Below are positions 8,887 to 16,653 of a DNA stretch of 64,000 nt, one piece after another (within the stretch, counting starts at the first letter, position 1; each line of letters begins with the position of its first letter). The notes beneath the pieces are model-generated. The model had not been told where the DNA came from, made no database searches, and worked only from the letters and a program-made list of their open reading frames with translations. The stretch is taken from positions 62,001-126,000 of the forward strand of contig CAWJLO010000005.1 of assembly GCA_963843685.1 (NCBI GenBank), in the 5' to 3' direction. The stretch comes from DASQHL01 sp963843685. Its GTDB lineage: Bacteria; Chloroflexota; Dehalococcoidia; DSTF01; JACRBR01. Made by a program: the position numbers and the translations under genes.

Positions 8887-8915
8887 ATTCTACTTTCGTG
8901 CGGGGTAGGCTGCAA
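8887..8915 (-). promoter_or_regulatory. Sigma-70-type promoter of the cyclic-nucleotide-binding gene
   Basis: On the minus strand TTGCAG (8915-8910) and TAGAAT (8892-8887) are separated by 17 bases. This is close to the sigma-70 consensus, about 50 bases upstream of the ATG at 8834. Confidence 0.6.
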
Positions 8916-8951
8916 TACGACGTCCCCCCGTGTGCGCTTCGGTACGGCCGC

Positions 8952-8957
8952 TATACT
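8952..8957 (+). promoter_or_regulatory. -10 element of the copper-cluster promoter
   Basis: TATACT at 8952-8957 has no convincing -35 box. It would start the transcript near 8964, exactly at the GAAGGAGG ribosome-binding site (8964-8971) of the next gene. It lies back to back with the promoter of the divergent gene at 8834. Confidence 0.5.
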
Positions 8958-8978
8958 GGCGCCGAAGGAGGCCCGGCC

Positions 8979-9461
8979 ATCGCCCTGACCCCTCCCCCTC
9001 TGCCGCTGCTTCACACCGTCGCCGCCGCGACGGCGGCCACTGTTGACCCTGCCGTCCTCCTCCCCGCCCTCGTCGTCTTCGCCGTGGTGCTCATCTGGCT
9101 CTGCAGCCCCCGGATGACCTCCTCCCGCTTCACCCGTGCGACGGCCCTCAGGCTGACGATGTCGTCGCTCGTGTTCTTCGCCGTGCTCCCGTCCGTCGTC
9201 CCCTACGACCACCTCCTGCCCGGCGGCCACGTCGACAACCCCGCCGAGGACGCCATCCACGCCCAGCACTGCCACGGCTCGCCCGCTAGCTGCGCCGACG
9301 CGCCGATCGCGGCCGGTCCCGGCCAGCTCATCTTCAGCGATCCCCTGGTCGTTGCGCCCGCGCTCTTTACCGTCCTCATCGCGCTGACCACTCCCGCCCT
9401 CAGCGGGATCTCCATCAGGCCACCCACTCGGCCGCCGCGAACCTCCCTCGCCACGATCTGA
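8979..9461 (+). CDS. Hypothetical integral membrane protein, first gene of the copper cluster
   Basis: No family recognised. There are three hydrophobic stretches: one after VDPAVLLPALVVFAVVLIWL, one at LRLTMSSLVFFAVLPSVVPY, and one at PLVVAPALFTVLIALTTPAL. Between the last two is a His/Cys-bearing loop (DHLLPGGHVDN, HAQHCHGSPASC) that could bind metal; this is inference. The start is uncertain. A strong GAAGGAGG site is followed 7 bases later by ATC (8979) in frame and by no ATG/GTG/TTG at usable spacing. A GTG at 8898 would place the start upstream of the apparent promoter. A lipoprotein and CopC genes follow. Confidence 0.55.
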   Translation: MALTPPPLPLLHTVAAATAATVDPAVLLPALVVFAVVLIWLCSPRMTSSRFTRATALRLTMSSLVFFAVLPSVVPYDHLLPGGHVDNPAEDAIHAQHCHGSPASCADAPIAAGPGQLIFSDPLVVAPALFTVLIALTTPALSGISIRPPTRPPRTSLATI

Positions 9462-9491
9462 TCCGCAATCAGACCATCTTGGAGGTTCACG

Positions 9492-10070
9492 ATGGCCATC
9501 TGGAGCCGCGCTATGCGGTTCACGATGCTCGCTGCCGTCGCCACGCTCGCGGGCGCCGCGATCGTCTCGGCCTGCGGCAGCAGCAGTAACAACACCAGCG
9601 ACAGCACCACCACCGCCGGCGCGTCACCGCAGGCGAGCGATGCCGACTTGACGGCACGCCTGCAGCAGGACGAGCTCCTGTACGCCTGGGTGACGCTTGC
9701 GGCGAACTCGCCGCACGAGCTCGATACCTCGCTGCAGGGCGGTACGATCGAGGGCACCTACCTTCCGACAGTGCGCACGATCATCCGCGTCTTGGCACTC
9801 ACAAATTGGCCCGACAACCTGAAGGACATGGCGACGAAGTTCCACGACGACGCCGTCACCCTGTACCAGGGGTTCAACGCCGGCAAGACCGCCGACGAGC
9901 TCAAGGACGCCTCGTCCGCGGTCCACGAGGACTGGCATATGTTCACGCCTGCCGTTGGCGACGAGGCGGCGAAGTCGCTGCCGGCAGACGCCGGCGGCCC
10001 GGAAGGAAGCAGCTCAGGATCAACGCCGATGCCGGGGATGTCCACCCCGATGTCGGACATGACACCTTAG
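9492..10070 (+). CDS. Hypothetical lipoprotein with Met-rich C-terminus
   Basis: This is a 192-residue protein. The signal peptide ends in a lipobox (AIVSACGSSSN), so the mature protein should be lipid-anchored at the outer face of the membrane, followed by a Ser/Thr/Asn-rich linker. The folded part (about 50-155) is helical, with HEDWHMFTPAVGDEAAKSL near its end. The last 20 residues carry five Met in a Met/Pro/Ser tail (TPMPGMSTPMSDMTP), a composition used for Cu(I) binding in other proteins. It sits between a His-rich membrane protein and CopC genes, which supports a copper role by context only. Confidence 0.7.
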   Translation: MAIWSRAMRFTMLAAVATLAGAAIVSACGSSSNNTSDSTTTAGASPQASDADLTARLQQDELLYAWVTLAANSPHELDTSLQGGTIEGTYLPTVRTIIRVLALTNWPDNLKDMATKFHDDAVTLYQGFNAGKTADELKDASSAVHEDWHMFTPAVGDEAAKSLPADAGGPEGSSSGSTPMPGMSTPMSDMTP

Positions 10071-10092
10071 ACGACAAATAGGAGGCTGAATC

Positions 10093-10806
10093 ATGATCGG
10101 AAGAGACCGAATTCGAATCGCGCTCACGGCCCTGCTTGCAACGGTAGCTGTGCTTGCGGCCGTCGCCGTCGCGTCCGCGCACGCGCCGTACGACAGCTCG
10201 ACGCCGTCCAAGGGCGAAGTCCTGCAGACCGCGCCCACGTCCGTCGTCATTAACTTCCAGGAGAACATTCAAAAGACGTCCGGCAGCTTCGGTATTACGG
10301 TCGAAAAGGACGGCGGCGGCTCCGTAACTTCCGGCGACGCGACCGTCACCGGCGACGCGCAGCTCACCGTGAACCTGCAGTCCGGCCTCGACGCCGGCCG
10401 CTACGTCGTCAACTGGAACAACACGTCCGCCGATGACGGCGATCCGCTCGATGGCGCATTCGCGTTCTACATCCAGACCCAGCCCACCGCCGACGACCTC
10501 GCCAAGGACGACCAGCTCGCGCAGGTCGGCGCTGGCGAGCTCGCTACCGCCACCGCGCAGGCAGCCGACGACGCGACAGCGACTGCCGAAGCGGTTGCAC
10601 CCGCACCGACCTCGCCGGCCGCCGCGCCGACGGAAGCGCCCCTCATCGCACCCGCGCCGGCGCCGACCGGTGGCGCGCTCCCGGCGACCGGCACGGGTCC
10701 GTCGCGATCGGGGAACGACACCGCCATGTGGCTCGTGCTCGCGTTCGTCCTCGCAACCGGCGGCGCTGGCGCCACATTGGCGGCTCGCAAGTTGCGACAG
10801 CGCTAA
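10093..10806 (+). CDS. CopC-domain protein with C-terminal LPATG cell-surface signal
   Basis: This 237-residue protein has a signal peptide cleaved after VASA, so the mature chain starts with His, the first Cu(II) ligand in CopC proteins. The CopC beta-barrel covers about 30-125 (GEVLQTAPTSVVINFQE, then YVVNWNNTSADDGDPLDGAF). The usual second His of the DGH motif is Asp here (DGDP), so copper binding may be weakened or different. A long Ala/Thr/Pro linker leads to LPATG (196-200), a hydrophobic span and a basic tail (AARKLRQR), the layout of a sortase substrate. A TM-anchored paralogue follows immediately. Confidence 0.85.
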   Translation: MIGRDRIRIALTALLATVAVLAAVAVASAHAPYDSSTPSKGEVLQTAPTSVVINFQENIQKTSGSFGITVEKDGGGSVTSGDATVTGDAQLTVNLQSGLDAGRYVVNWNNTSADDGDPLDGAFAFYIQTQPTADDLAKDDQLAQVGAGELATATAQAADDATATAEAVAPAPTSPAAAPTEAPLIAPAPAPTGGALPATGTGPSRSGNDTAMWLVLAFVLATGGAGATLAARKLRQR

Positions 10807-10861
10807 TCTCGGTACGGTGAGCCGGGCGGGCGCCGAGTTCTTGCCCGGGGAGGATAGGTCG

Positions 10862-11572
10862 ATGCGCTACTACCTGCTGATCCTGATAACGGCGATCATC
10901 GCCGCGATCGCAATCGTGCCCTCCACGGCGTCCGCGCACGCCCGGCTCAAAACCTCGACACCTGCGGTGGGGGAGGTCGTCCAGACCGCCCCCACGCAGG
11001 TGGTGATCTTCTTTACCCAGGAGATCCAGAAGGTCTCGGGCCTCTACTCCATCAACGTCAACCGTGACCGCGGCGCTGAGGTCACGACGGGCCCTGCCGT
11101 GATCGACGAGAGCGACCGCACGAAGATGAGCGTCCAGCTTCAGCCGGATCTCGGCCCCGGCCGCTACGTCGTCCACTGGCACAACGTCTCGGACGCCGAC
11201 GGTGACCCCCTCGACGGCGCCTTCTCCTTCTACGTCCAGACGCAGCCCAACGCCGTCGATCTCGCGAACGACGCCGATCTCGCGAAGATCGGCAACGAAG
11301 ACGTGACGCCAGCCGCAGAAGGCTCAGCCACGGCCGGGACAGGCGGTGCGGAAACCCCCTCGAGTGGGCCCACATCCGCCCCCGCTACGAGCGCTCCCGC
11401 AACCGGCAGCGCCGCCACCGTCCAGCCAGCCGTCACGGCGACGCCCGCGTCGTCCGGCGCGTCGTCAGGCGGCAGCTCCAACACCACCGTGTACGTGATC
11501 ATCGCCGTGCTTGCCGTGGCGGCGATCGGCGCGGCCGGGGCGTGGTGGTTCTTCGCGCGGCGGTCGTCGTGA
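10862..11572 (+). CDS. CopC-domain protein with C-terminal membrane anchor
   Basis: This 236-residue paralogue of the preceding gene has a signal peptide ending STASA, a mature N-terminal His (HARLKTSTPAVGEVVQTAPT), and a CopC domain to about residue 125. It has the same DGD in place of DGH (DADGDPLDGAFSFYVQ). A Thr/Ala/Pro linker precedes one C-terminal TM segment (VYVIIAVLAVAAIGAAGAWW) and an Arg-Arg tail, with no LPxTG motif. ATG 10862 follows GGGGAGG. The two genes look like a tandem duplication whose anchors have diverged. Confidence 0.87.
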   Translation: MRYYLLILITAIIAAIAIVPSTASAHARLKTSTPAVGEVVQTAPTQVVIFFTQEIQKVSGLYSINVNRDRGAEVTTGPAVIDESDRTKMSVQLQPDLGPGRYVVHWHNVSDADGDPLDGAFSFYVQTQPNAVDLANDADLAKIGNEDVTPAAEGSATAGTGGAETPSSGPTSAPATSAPATGSAATVQPAVTATPASSGASSGGSSNTTVYVIIAVLAVAAIGAAGAWWFFARRSS

Positions 11573-11620
11573 TGCCCGTCAACCCATGACGATGACGATG
11601 ACGGACGCCCGGGGTGGTGG

Positions 11621-14008
11621 ATGGAGGATGCGGTGCGGCTAACCGCTGTGCGCCGTGGCATGCTCGCCGTCATCTGCCTGGCGGTCGCCATCGGCGCGCT
11701 GCTCCCCGTCGCGCACGTCTCCGCGCACGCCACGTTGCTCAGCTCCACCCCCGACCAGAACGAGCAGGTGAAGCGTCCGCCCACCCGCATCATCCTCCAC
11801 TTCAGCGAGGCCATCGAACGCAAGCTCACGACGATCCAGGTCACGAACAAGGCGGGGCAGCGCGTCGATACCAAGGATGTCGCCTTCGACGACCAGGACC
11901 CCACCTTCGCCTCTGTCGGCGTCAAGGACCTGCCGCCCGACCTCTACTTCGTAAAGTGGGCCAACGTCTCGCACGTCGACGGCCACAACGTCTCCGGTTC
12001 CTTCCCGTTCATCGTCCTCCAGGCCGACGGCAGCCTGCCTGCGGGCGTGTCACTGACAGGCGTCGGCGCCGCCACGGTCCAGGGCGCGAAACTCCTGCCC
12101 AGCAACGTCGATGCCGCGCTCAAGTGGCTCGCGCTGCTCTCGCTCGCGACGGTGCTCGGCGCCGCCTTCATGCTCTTCGCCGGCATCCGCCCCGCCGCGG
12201 CGTTCCTGGATGACGAAGACCACGCCGTCATCGCCGAAAGCGCCCAGCGCGCTGTCGCATACCTGGCGCACGTGCTTCTCCCGATCTCGTTCATCTCGTC
12301 GTCATTCCTCATCCTGCGCACCGTCTCGCGCTTCGGCACCTCGACGGGCCTTGTCGAGTACCTCACCAAGCTTCACACGGGCCAGTACCAGCTGGCCAAC
12401 CTCGTGTTCATCCTGATTGCGCTGGCCGGCGCGGCGCCGCTGCTGCTCGGCGGGCCGAAGTTCGTGCGAAGGGCCGGCCTCGCGGTGCTGATGCTGGCCT
12501 GCGCTGCCGCCTGCCTCACGTATTCGATGATCAGCCACGGCGCCCAGAACCCCGGCAAGTTCTGGGGCACGTCGTCCGACTTCTTGCATCTGCTTTCGTC
12601 CGCCACGTGGCTCGGCGCGCTCGTCATGCTCGTACCGCTGATGCGCACCGCCCGCCGCCTCCGCGAACCGCAACGCTTCCTCATCCTCGCCAACGTCTTC
12701 GACCGCTTCTCGATCATCGCTGGCATCAGCGTCGCCGTCATCCTCACCACCGGCACCATCAACGGCATCACGCAGATCCCGAACGCGCCCGCGATGATCC
12801 ACACGACCTACGGCAAGGTGCTCCTCGCGAAGATCGCCCTCATCCTGCCGCTGCTCGCCGTCGCCGGCCTCAACGCGTACATCTTCAAACCGCGCCTCGT
12901 CGACGCCATCGACGGCGCCTACCAGGACGGAGGCGGCACGCAGGATCAGCGCGAACGCTGGAAGCGCTCGATCGCCTGGCTGCAGCGCGTGCTGCCGTGG
13001 ACGGTCGCGCTGGAGGTCGCGATGATCCTCGCCGTGTTCGGGGCGGTTGGCGTGCTCACGCAGACCTCAACAGCCAAGAGCGAGGTCGACCAGCGTATCG
13101 CCGCGAAGGCCGCCTCCACCGTCTTCAAGCAGCAGGTGACCGCGAACGACCTCAAGCTCACGCTCGAGGTGACGCCCAACCAGGTCGGCCTGAACCAGTT
13201 CGACGTCAAGATCGACAAGCTGGACGGCTCGCCGGCCGACACTGTCACCTTCGCCCGCCTCCGCTTCACCTATGATCAGGTGGCCAACCTCATCCCGCAG
13301 TCGGAAACCACGCTCGCGAAGAGTTCGAGCGGCGATTGGCGCGGCGACGCCTCCAACCTCTCTCAGCCCGGGAACTGGCGCATCGAGATCGATGTCCGCC
13401 GTTCCGACGCCGACGATGTGTCCAAGGAGATCGTGCTCGCCACCGCTCGCGCCGTCGTTGGGGCGGGCCCCACGACCGGCGGCGACTTCGCACTGCCGTT
13501 CACGACGTACGGCTGGAACGAGGTGGCGGGTGCGCTGATCGCGCTCCTCGGCGCGATGATCATCTTCTACCGCAAGCAGCTTCGCTGGCTCCAGCAGCCG
13601 GGCTATCGCATCGGCATCGCCTTCGCCACGTTCCTGCTGCTCACCGGCGCCGTCCTCGTCTTCGGCGTCCACTCGCACCCCGCGTCCGCCAACCCGCGCA
13701 ACGGCAACCCGATAGCGCCCAGCCAGGCGTCGGTTGACGCCGGGCGGCAGCTCTACAACCAGAACTGCGCCCAGTGCCACGGCGCCGACGGCCACGGGGA
13801 CGGTCCCGCCGCCGCCCAGCTCAACCCCGCGCCCGCCGACTTCCGGGCGCACATCCCCTATCACGACGACCCGCAGTTCTACAACTTCATCGCCAACGGC
13901 TACCCGGGGAGCGCAATGCCCAAGTTCGCCAGCGCCCTCAAGCCGGACGACATCTGGAACCTCGTCAACTTCCTCCGCGCCTCGTTCACGCCCGGCGTCA
14001 CCCAGTAG
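11621..14008 (+). CDS. CopC-CopD-cytochrome c fusion protein
   Basis: This 795-residue, three-part protein has a signal peptide then CopC (mature HATLLSSTPDQNEQVK to about residue 140), with the canonical DGH in HVDGHNVSGSF. A CopD-type polytopic domain follows (about 155-480, around eight TM helices; LHLLSSATWLGALVMLVPL). Next come a periplasmic beta-rich domain (about 490-625) and two more TM segments. The C-terminus is a cytochrome c domain: haem site CAQCH (716-720) and likely Met ligand in SAMPKF (about 766). The layout suggests copper transfer across the membrane linked to a haem redox step. GTG 11633, preceded by GGAGG, is an alternative start. Confidence 0.9.
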   Translation: MEDAVRLTAVRRGMLAVICLAVAIGALLPVAHVSAHATLLSSTPDQNEQVKRPPTRIILHFSEAIERKLTTIQVTNKAGQRVDTKDVAFDDQDPTFASVGVKDLPPDLYFVKWANVSHVDGHNVSGSFPFIVLQADGSLPAGVSLTGVGAATVQGAKLLPSNVDAALKWLALLSLATVLGAAFMLFAGIRPAAAFLDDEDHAVIAESAQRAVAYLAHVLLPISFISSSFLILRTVSRFGTSTGLVEYLTKLHTGQYQLANLVFILIALAGAAPLLLGGPKFVRRAGLAVLMLACAAACLTYSMISHGAQNPGKFWGTSSDFLHLLSSATWLGALVMLVPLMRTARRLREPQRFLILANVFDRFSIIAGISVAVILTTGTINGITQIPNAPAMIHTTYGKVLLAKIALILPLLAVAGLNAYIFKPRLVDAIDGAYQDGGGTQDQRERWKRSIAWLQRVLPWTVALEVAMILAVFGAVGVLTQTSTAKSEVDQRIAAKAASTVFKQQVTANDLKLTLEVTPNQVGLNQFDVKIDKLDGSPADTVTFARLRFTYDQVANLIPQSETTLAKSSSGDWRGDASNLSQPGNWRIEIDVRRSDADDVSKEIVLATARAVVGAGPTTGGDFALPFTTYGWNEVAGALIALLGAMIIFYRKQLRWLQQPGYRIGIAFATFLLLTGAVLVFGVHSHPASANPRNGNPIAPSQASVDAGRQLYNQNCAQCHGADGHGDGPAAAQLNPAPADFRAHIPYHDDPQFYNFIANGYPGSAMPKFASALKPDDIWNLVNFLRASFTPGVTQ

Positions 14009-14134
14009 CAGCTTCGCCCGCCACGCCGCAATTGATGCCTCGCCATTTACAACTCCTATCGCCCGCCCTAGACTTGTTGATACCCGCCGGACCTGGCGCC
14101 CGGCGGATCAAGCGACGAAGGGGGACCCTCGCGC

Positions 14135-15589
14135 ATGGCGAAGGACGTAGAAGTACAGCGCCGCCTGGCTATCTCCCGCGTTCCCATCCGCAAGCAGGAT
14201 CCGGAGGAGCGGAAGAAGAACTGGGACGAGGTCTTCCTCGGCTTCGACGTGGAGACCGCAAAGGTCGAGGCCATGCGCTGCCTCCAGTGCCCGACCGCCC
14301 CCTGCCAGCAGGCCTGCCCCGTCGGCAACGACATCCCCGGCGCCTTCCGCCTGCTCGAGCAGGGTGACATCGGCGCCGCCGCCGACAGGTTCCGCGAGAC
14401 CAGCAACCTTCCCGAACTCTGCGGCCGCCTCTGCCCGCAGGAGCGTCTCTGCGAGGGCGAGTGCGTCGTCGCCTTCGCCATCCGTCCGGACAGCCACCAG
14501 GAGCCGCCCGTCGCCATCGGCAAGCTCGAGGCGTTCGTCGCCGATTACCAGCGCACGAAGCTCGGCGTGCCGCTCCCTGTGCTGCCGGCCCCGTCGGGTT
14601 ACAAGGTGGCCATCGTCGGCGCCGGCCCTGCCGGCATGGCCGTCGCCGAGGAGCTGGCGAAGGTCGGCCACTCCTGCACGATCTATGACGCCTGGCCGGA
14701 GCCCGGCGGCATCCTTCTCTACGGCATCCCCAACTTCAAGTTGAGCAAGGATGTCCTCCGCGACAAGGTCGCCTATCTCGAGAAGCTCGGCGTGACGTTC
14801 ATCGGGAATACCTGGGTCGGCAAGGACGTCACCATCGACGATCTCTTCAACCAGGGTTTCAACGCGGTCTTTGTCGGCACCGGTGCCGGCCTGGGCGGGC
14901 GCCTCGCGATCCAGGGCGAGGAGTATTCCGGGATCTACGCCGCCACGGAGTTCCTCGTCCGCGGCAACCTTCGCCCAGACCAGCTCCCTGAGCACATGCG
15001 CGAGTCGCTCGACGTCGGCAACAACGTTGTCGTCATCGGCGGCGGCGATACGTCGATGGACTGCGTCCGCACCGCCGTGCGTCTGGGCGCCGAACACGTC
15101 ACCTGCATCTACCGCCGCACCGAGGCAGAGATGCTCGGCCGCACCGAAGAGCGCGAGCACGCCCGTCAGGAAGGCGTGAACTTCCAGTTCCTCACCATCC
15201 CGCTCCGCTTCCTCGGCGATGACAGCGGCCGCGTCACCGCGCTCGAATGCCAGCGCATGGAGCTGGGCGAGCCCGACGAGTCCGGCCGCCGCCGCCCTGT
15301 CCCCGTGCCGCACTCGGAGTTCACGATCCCGGCCGACAGCGTGGCCATCGCCATCGGCTACAACGCCGACCCCATCATCAAGGACGCGGCGCCCGGCGTC
15401 ACCACCAACCGCTGGAATCTCGTCGAGGTCCACCCGGACACGAAGATGACGTCGCAACCCGGCGTCTTCGCCGGCGGCGACAACGTCAACGGCGCGGACC
15501 TGGTCGTGACGGCGTTGGCCGACGGCCGCCGCGCCGCCGCCGCCATCCACGAGTACCTGGAGTCACTGTCGCAGCCGCAGCTGGCCTGA
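14135..15589 (+). CDS. GltD-like NAD(P)H-dependent Fe-S/FAD oxidoreductase (glutamate synthase small subunit family)
   Basis: This 484-residue protein belongs to the family of GltD and the NADPH-binding subunits of related complexes. The N-terminal Fe-S ligands are in CLQCPTAPCQQACPVGNDIP and CGRLCPQERLCEGEC. FAD site is VAIVGAGPAGMAVAEELAK, NADPH site is NNVVVIGGGDTSMDCVRTA, and the C-terminal FAD motif is GVFAGGDNVNGADLVVTA. No large GltB subunit is nearby, so it may pair with a distant gene or act with another partner. TAGACT at 14069-14074 is a possible -10, and a perfect-stem terminator follows the stop. Confidence 0.85.
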   Translation: MAKDVEVQRRLAISRVPIRKQDPEERKKNWDEVFLGFDVETAKVEAMRCLQCPTAPCQQACPVGNDIPGAFRLLEQGDIGAAADRFRETSNLPELCGRLCPQERLCEGECVVAFAIRPDSHQEPPVAIGKLEAFVADYQRTKLGVPLPVLPAPSGYKVAIVGAGPAGMAVAEELAKVGHSCTIYDAWPEPGGILLYGIPNFKLSKDVLRDKVAYLEKLGVTFIGNTWVGKDVTIDDLFNQGFNAVFVGTGAGLGGRLAIQGEEYSGIYAATEFLVRGNLRPDQLPEHMRESLDVGNNVVVIGGGDTSMDCVRTAVRLGAEHVTCIYRRTEAEMLGRTEEREHARQEGVNFQFLTIPLRFLGDDSGRVTALECQRMELGEPDESGRRRPVPVPHSEFTIPADSVAIAIGYNADPIIKDAAPGVTTNRWNLVEVHPDTKMTSQPGVFAGGDNVNGADLVVTALADGRRAAAAIHEYLESLSQPQLA

Positions 15590-15615
15590 GAGCGTCTGAA
15601 TCGGGACAAAGATTT

Positions 15616-15639
15616 GGCCCGGACGTTTCCGTCCGGGCC
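15616..15639 (+). terminator. Hairpin after the GltD-like gene
   Basis: Ten-base arms GGCCCGGACG / CGTCCGGGCC enclose TTTC, 26 bases after the stop codon. There is only a weak T-run (ATTCGTATG) after it. The convergent PAP2 transcription unit ends nearby, so it may serve both directions. Confidence 0.6.
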
Positions 15640-15691
15640 ATTCGTATGTGTTGCCAGGCCTGCTGCCCGGCTTCCGCCCCCGGGAGGCCTG

Positions 15692-15760
15692 CTAGCAGCT
15701 AGCTCCCGAGGTGTTGCGGACGTCGTTTGGCACGCAGGCCTCACAACTAGGATAATCCAT
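15692..15760 (-). CDS. Putative 22-residue cysteine-containing peptide
   Basis: An ATG at 15760 lies 8 bases after AAAGGAGGTGA, a near-perfect match to the anti-Shine-Dalgarno sequence, the strongest ribosome-binding site noticed in the window. The frame encodes 22 residues starting MDYPSCEACVPND and ending TSGASC, then TAG. It holds a C-x2-C pair and a C-terminal Cys. It lies 72 bases downstream of the PAP2 gene on the same strand and could be on its transcript. An in-frame ATG at 15766 is too close to the SD. Function unknown: metal-binding peptide, peptide signal, modified-peptide precursor or leader peptide. Translation is inferred only from the SD and the frame. Confidence 0.45.
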   Translation of the reverse strand: MDYPSCEACVPNDVRNTSGASC

Positions 15761-15832
15761 CCGCATCACCTCCTTTCCTGCGCGCAGCATAGCAACCGCC
15801 CGCTCAGGCCGTCAACGCGCCTCAGGTTCGAT

Positions 15833-16618
15833 CTAGAAGAGGAAGCTGAACCGTCCGTCGCCGCTCAGCTTGCGCCGCAGCACCAGCGCGATGCCAAGGC
15901 CCATCAGCGCCACCAGCGCGCCCGCCGCCGCGTCCAGGAAGTAGTGGTTGGCCGTCAGCACGATGCCGCCCAGCATCACCACCGGCATGAACACCGCCGC
16001 GATCTTCACCCACCTCGTGCGCGAGTTATAGCCGATCGCGATCGCCACCAGCATGTCCCAGCCGAAGTGCAGGCTCGGCATCGCCGCGTACTGGTTCACG
16101 ATCTTCGGGTTCTGGAAGGCGTAGTACGACTGCGCGTTCACGATCGTGTTCTTGAAACCGAACTCCGGCATGTATCGCGGCGGCGCCAGTGGCACAAAGC
16201 TGAATCCAATGAGCGCAATCAAACCGGAGATCAGGAACGCGTTCCGGAACAGCGCGTAGCGGTCGCGGTGCGACGCGTAGAGCCACAACGCCACCGCCAC
16301 GATCACCGGCAGGTGTCCCCAGATGTACAGGTAGTTGAATGCGTCGACCGCCCACGCCTTCCCGAGGATCTCCTGCTGGAGGAACGCCTCGTGGAAAATT
16401 CCAAGCTGCTGCTCGATGTGGATCAGCCGCGACGCGTTGCTGAACGCCGTGCTGGCCTGCCCGTGCACCGCCCCGCGCACAAACTGGTACGCAATGTACG
16501 CGGGCACGACGAACGCCAGCTCGAACAGGTGTCGCCAGTTGCTCTGTGAGAACGACGCGAACCGGTCCGTGCGCGCCATCGTCGCGTTGCCCGGGCGGGA
16601 GATCTGCGCTCCTTGCAT
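15833..16618 (-). CDS. PAP2-superfamily membrane phosphatase/inositolphosphotransferase-like protein
   Basis: This 261-residue protein has about six TM helices. The PAP2 phosphatase motifs are PPRYMPE, AAMPSLHFGW and TANHYFLDAAAG, with the catalytic His in the second and third; the arrangement is that of the Aur1/Ipt1-like branch, which acts on lipid phosphates. Substrate is unknown. I start at ATG 16618: a TATACT -10 ends 6 bases before it, so the mRNA would begin at the start codon. A longer frame (to 16651) would include the promoter. Confidence 0.85.
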   Translation of the reverse strand: MQGAQISRPGNATMARTDRFASFSQSNWRHLFELAFVVPAYIAYQFVRGAVHGQASTAFSNASRLIHIEQQLGIFHEAFLQQEILGKAWAVDAFNYLYIWGHLPVIVAVALWLYASHRDRYALFRNAFLISGLIALIGFSFVPLAPPRYMPEFGFKNTIVNAQSYYAFQNPKIVNQYAAMPSLHFGWDMLVAIAIGYNSRTRWVKIAAVFMPVVMLGGIVLTANHYFLDAAAGALVALMGLGIALVLRRKLSGDGRFSFLF

Positions 16619-16624
16619 ACCTCG

Positions 16625-16630
16625 AGTATA
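16625..16630 (-). promoter_or_regulatory. -10 element giving a leaderless PAP2 transcript
   Basis: TATACT on the minus strand ends at 16625, six bases before ATG 16618. Transcription would normally start about seven bases after the hexamer, at the A of the ATG. No ribosome-binding site lies before this start. Confidence 0.5.
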
Positions 16631-16653
16631 CCCCCTCACTCGTGACGCCAATT

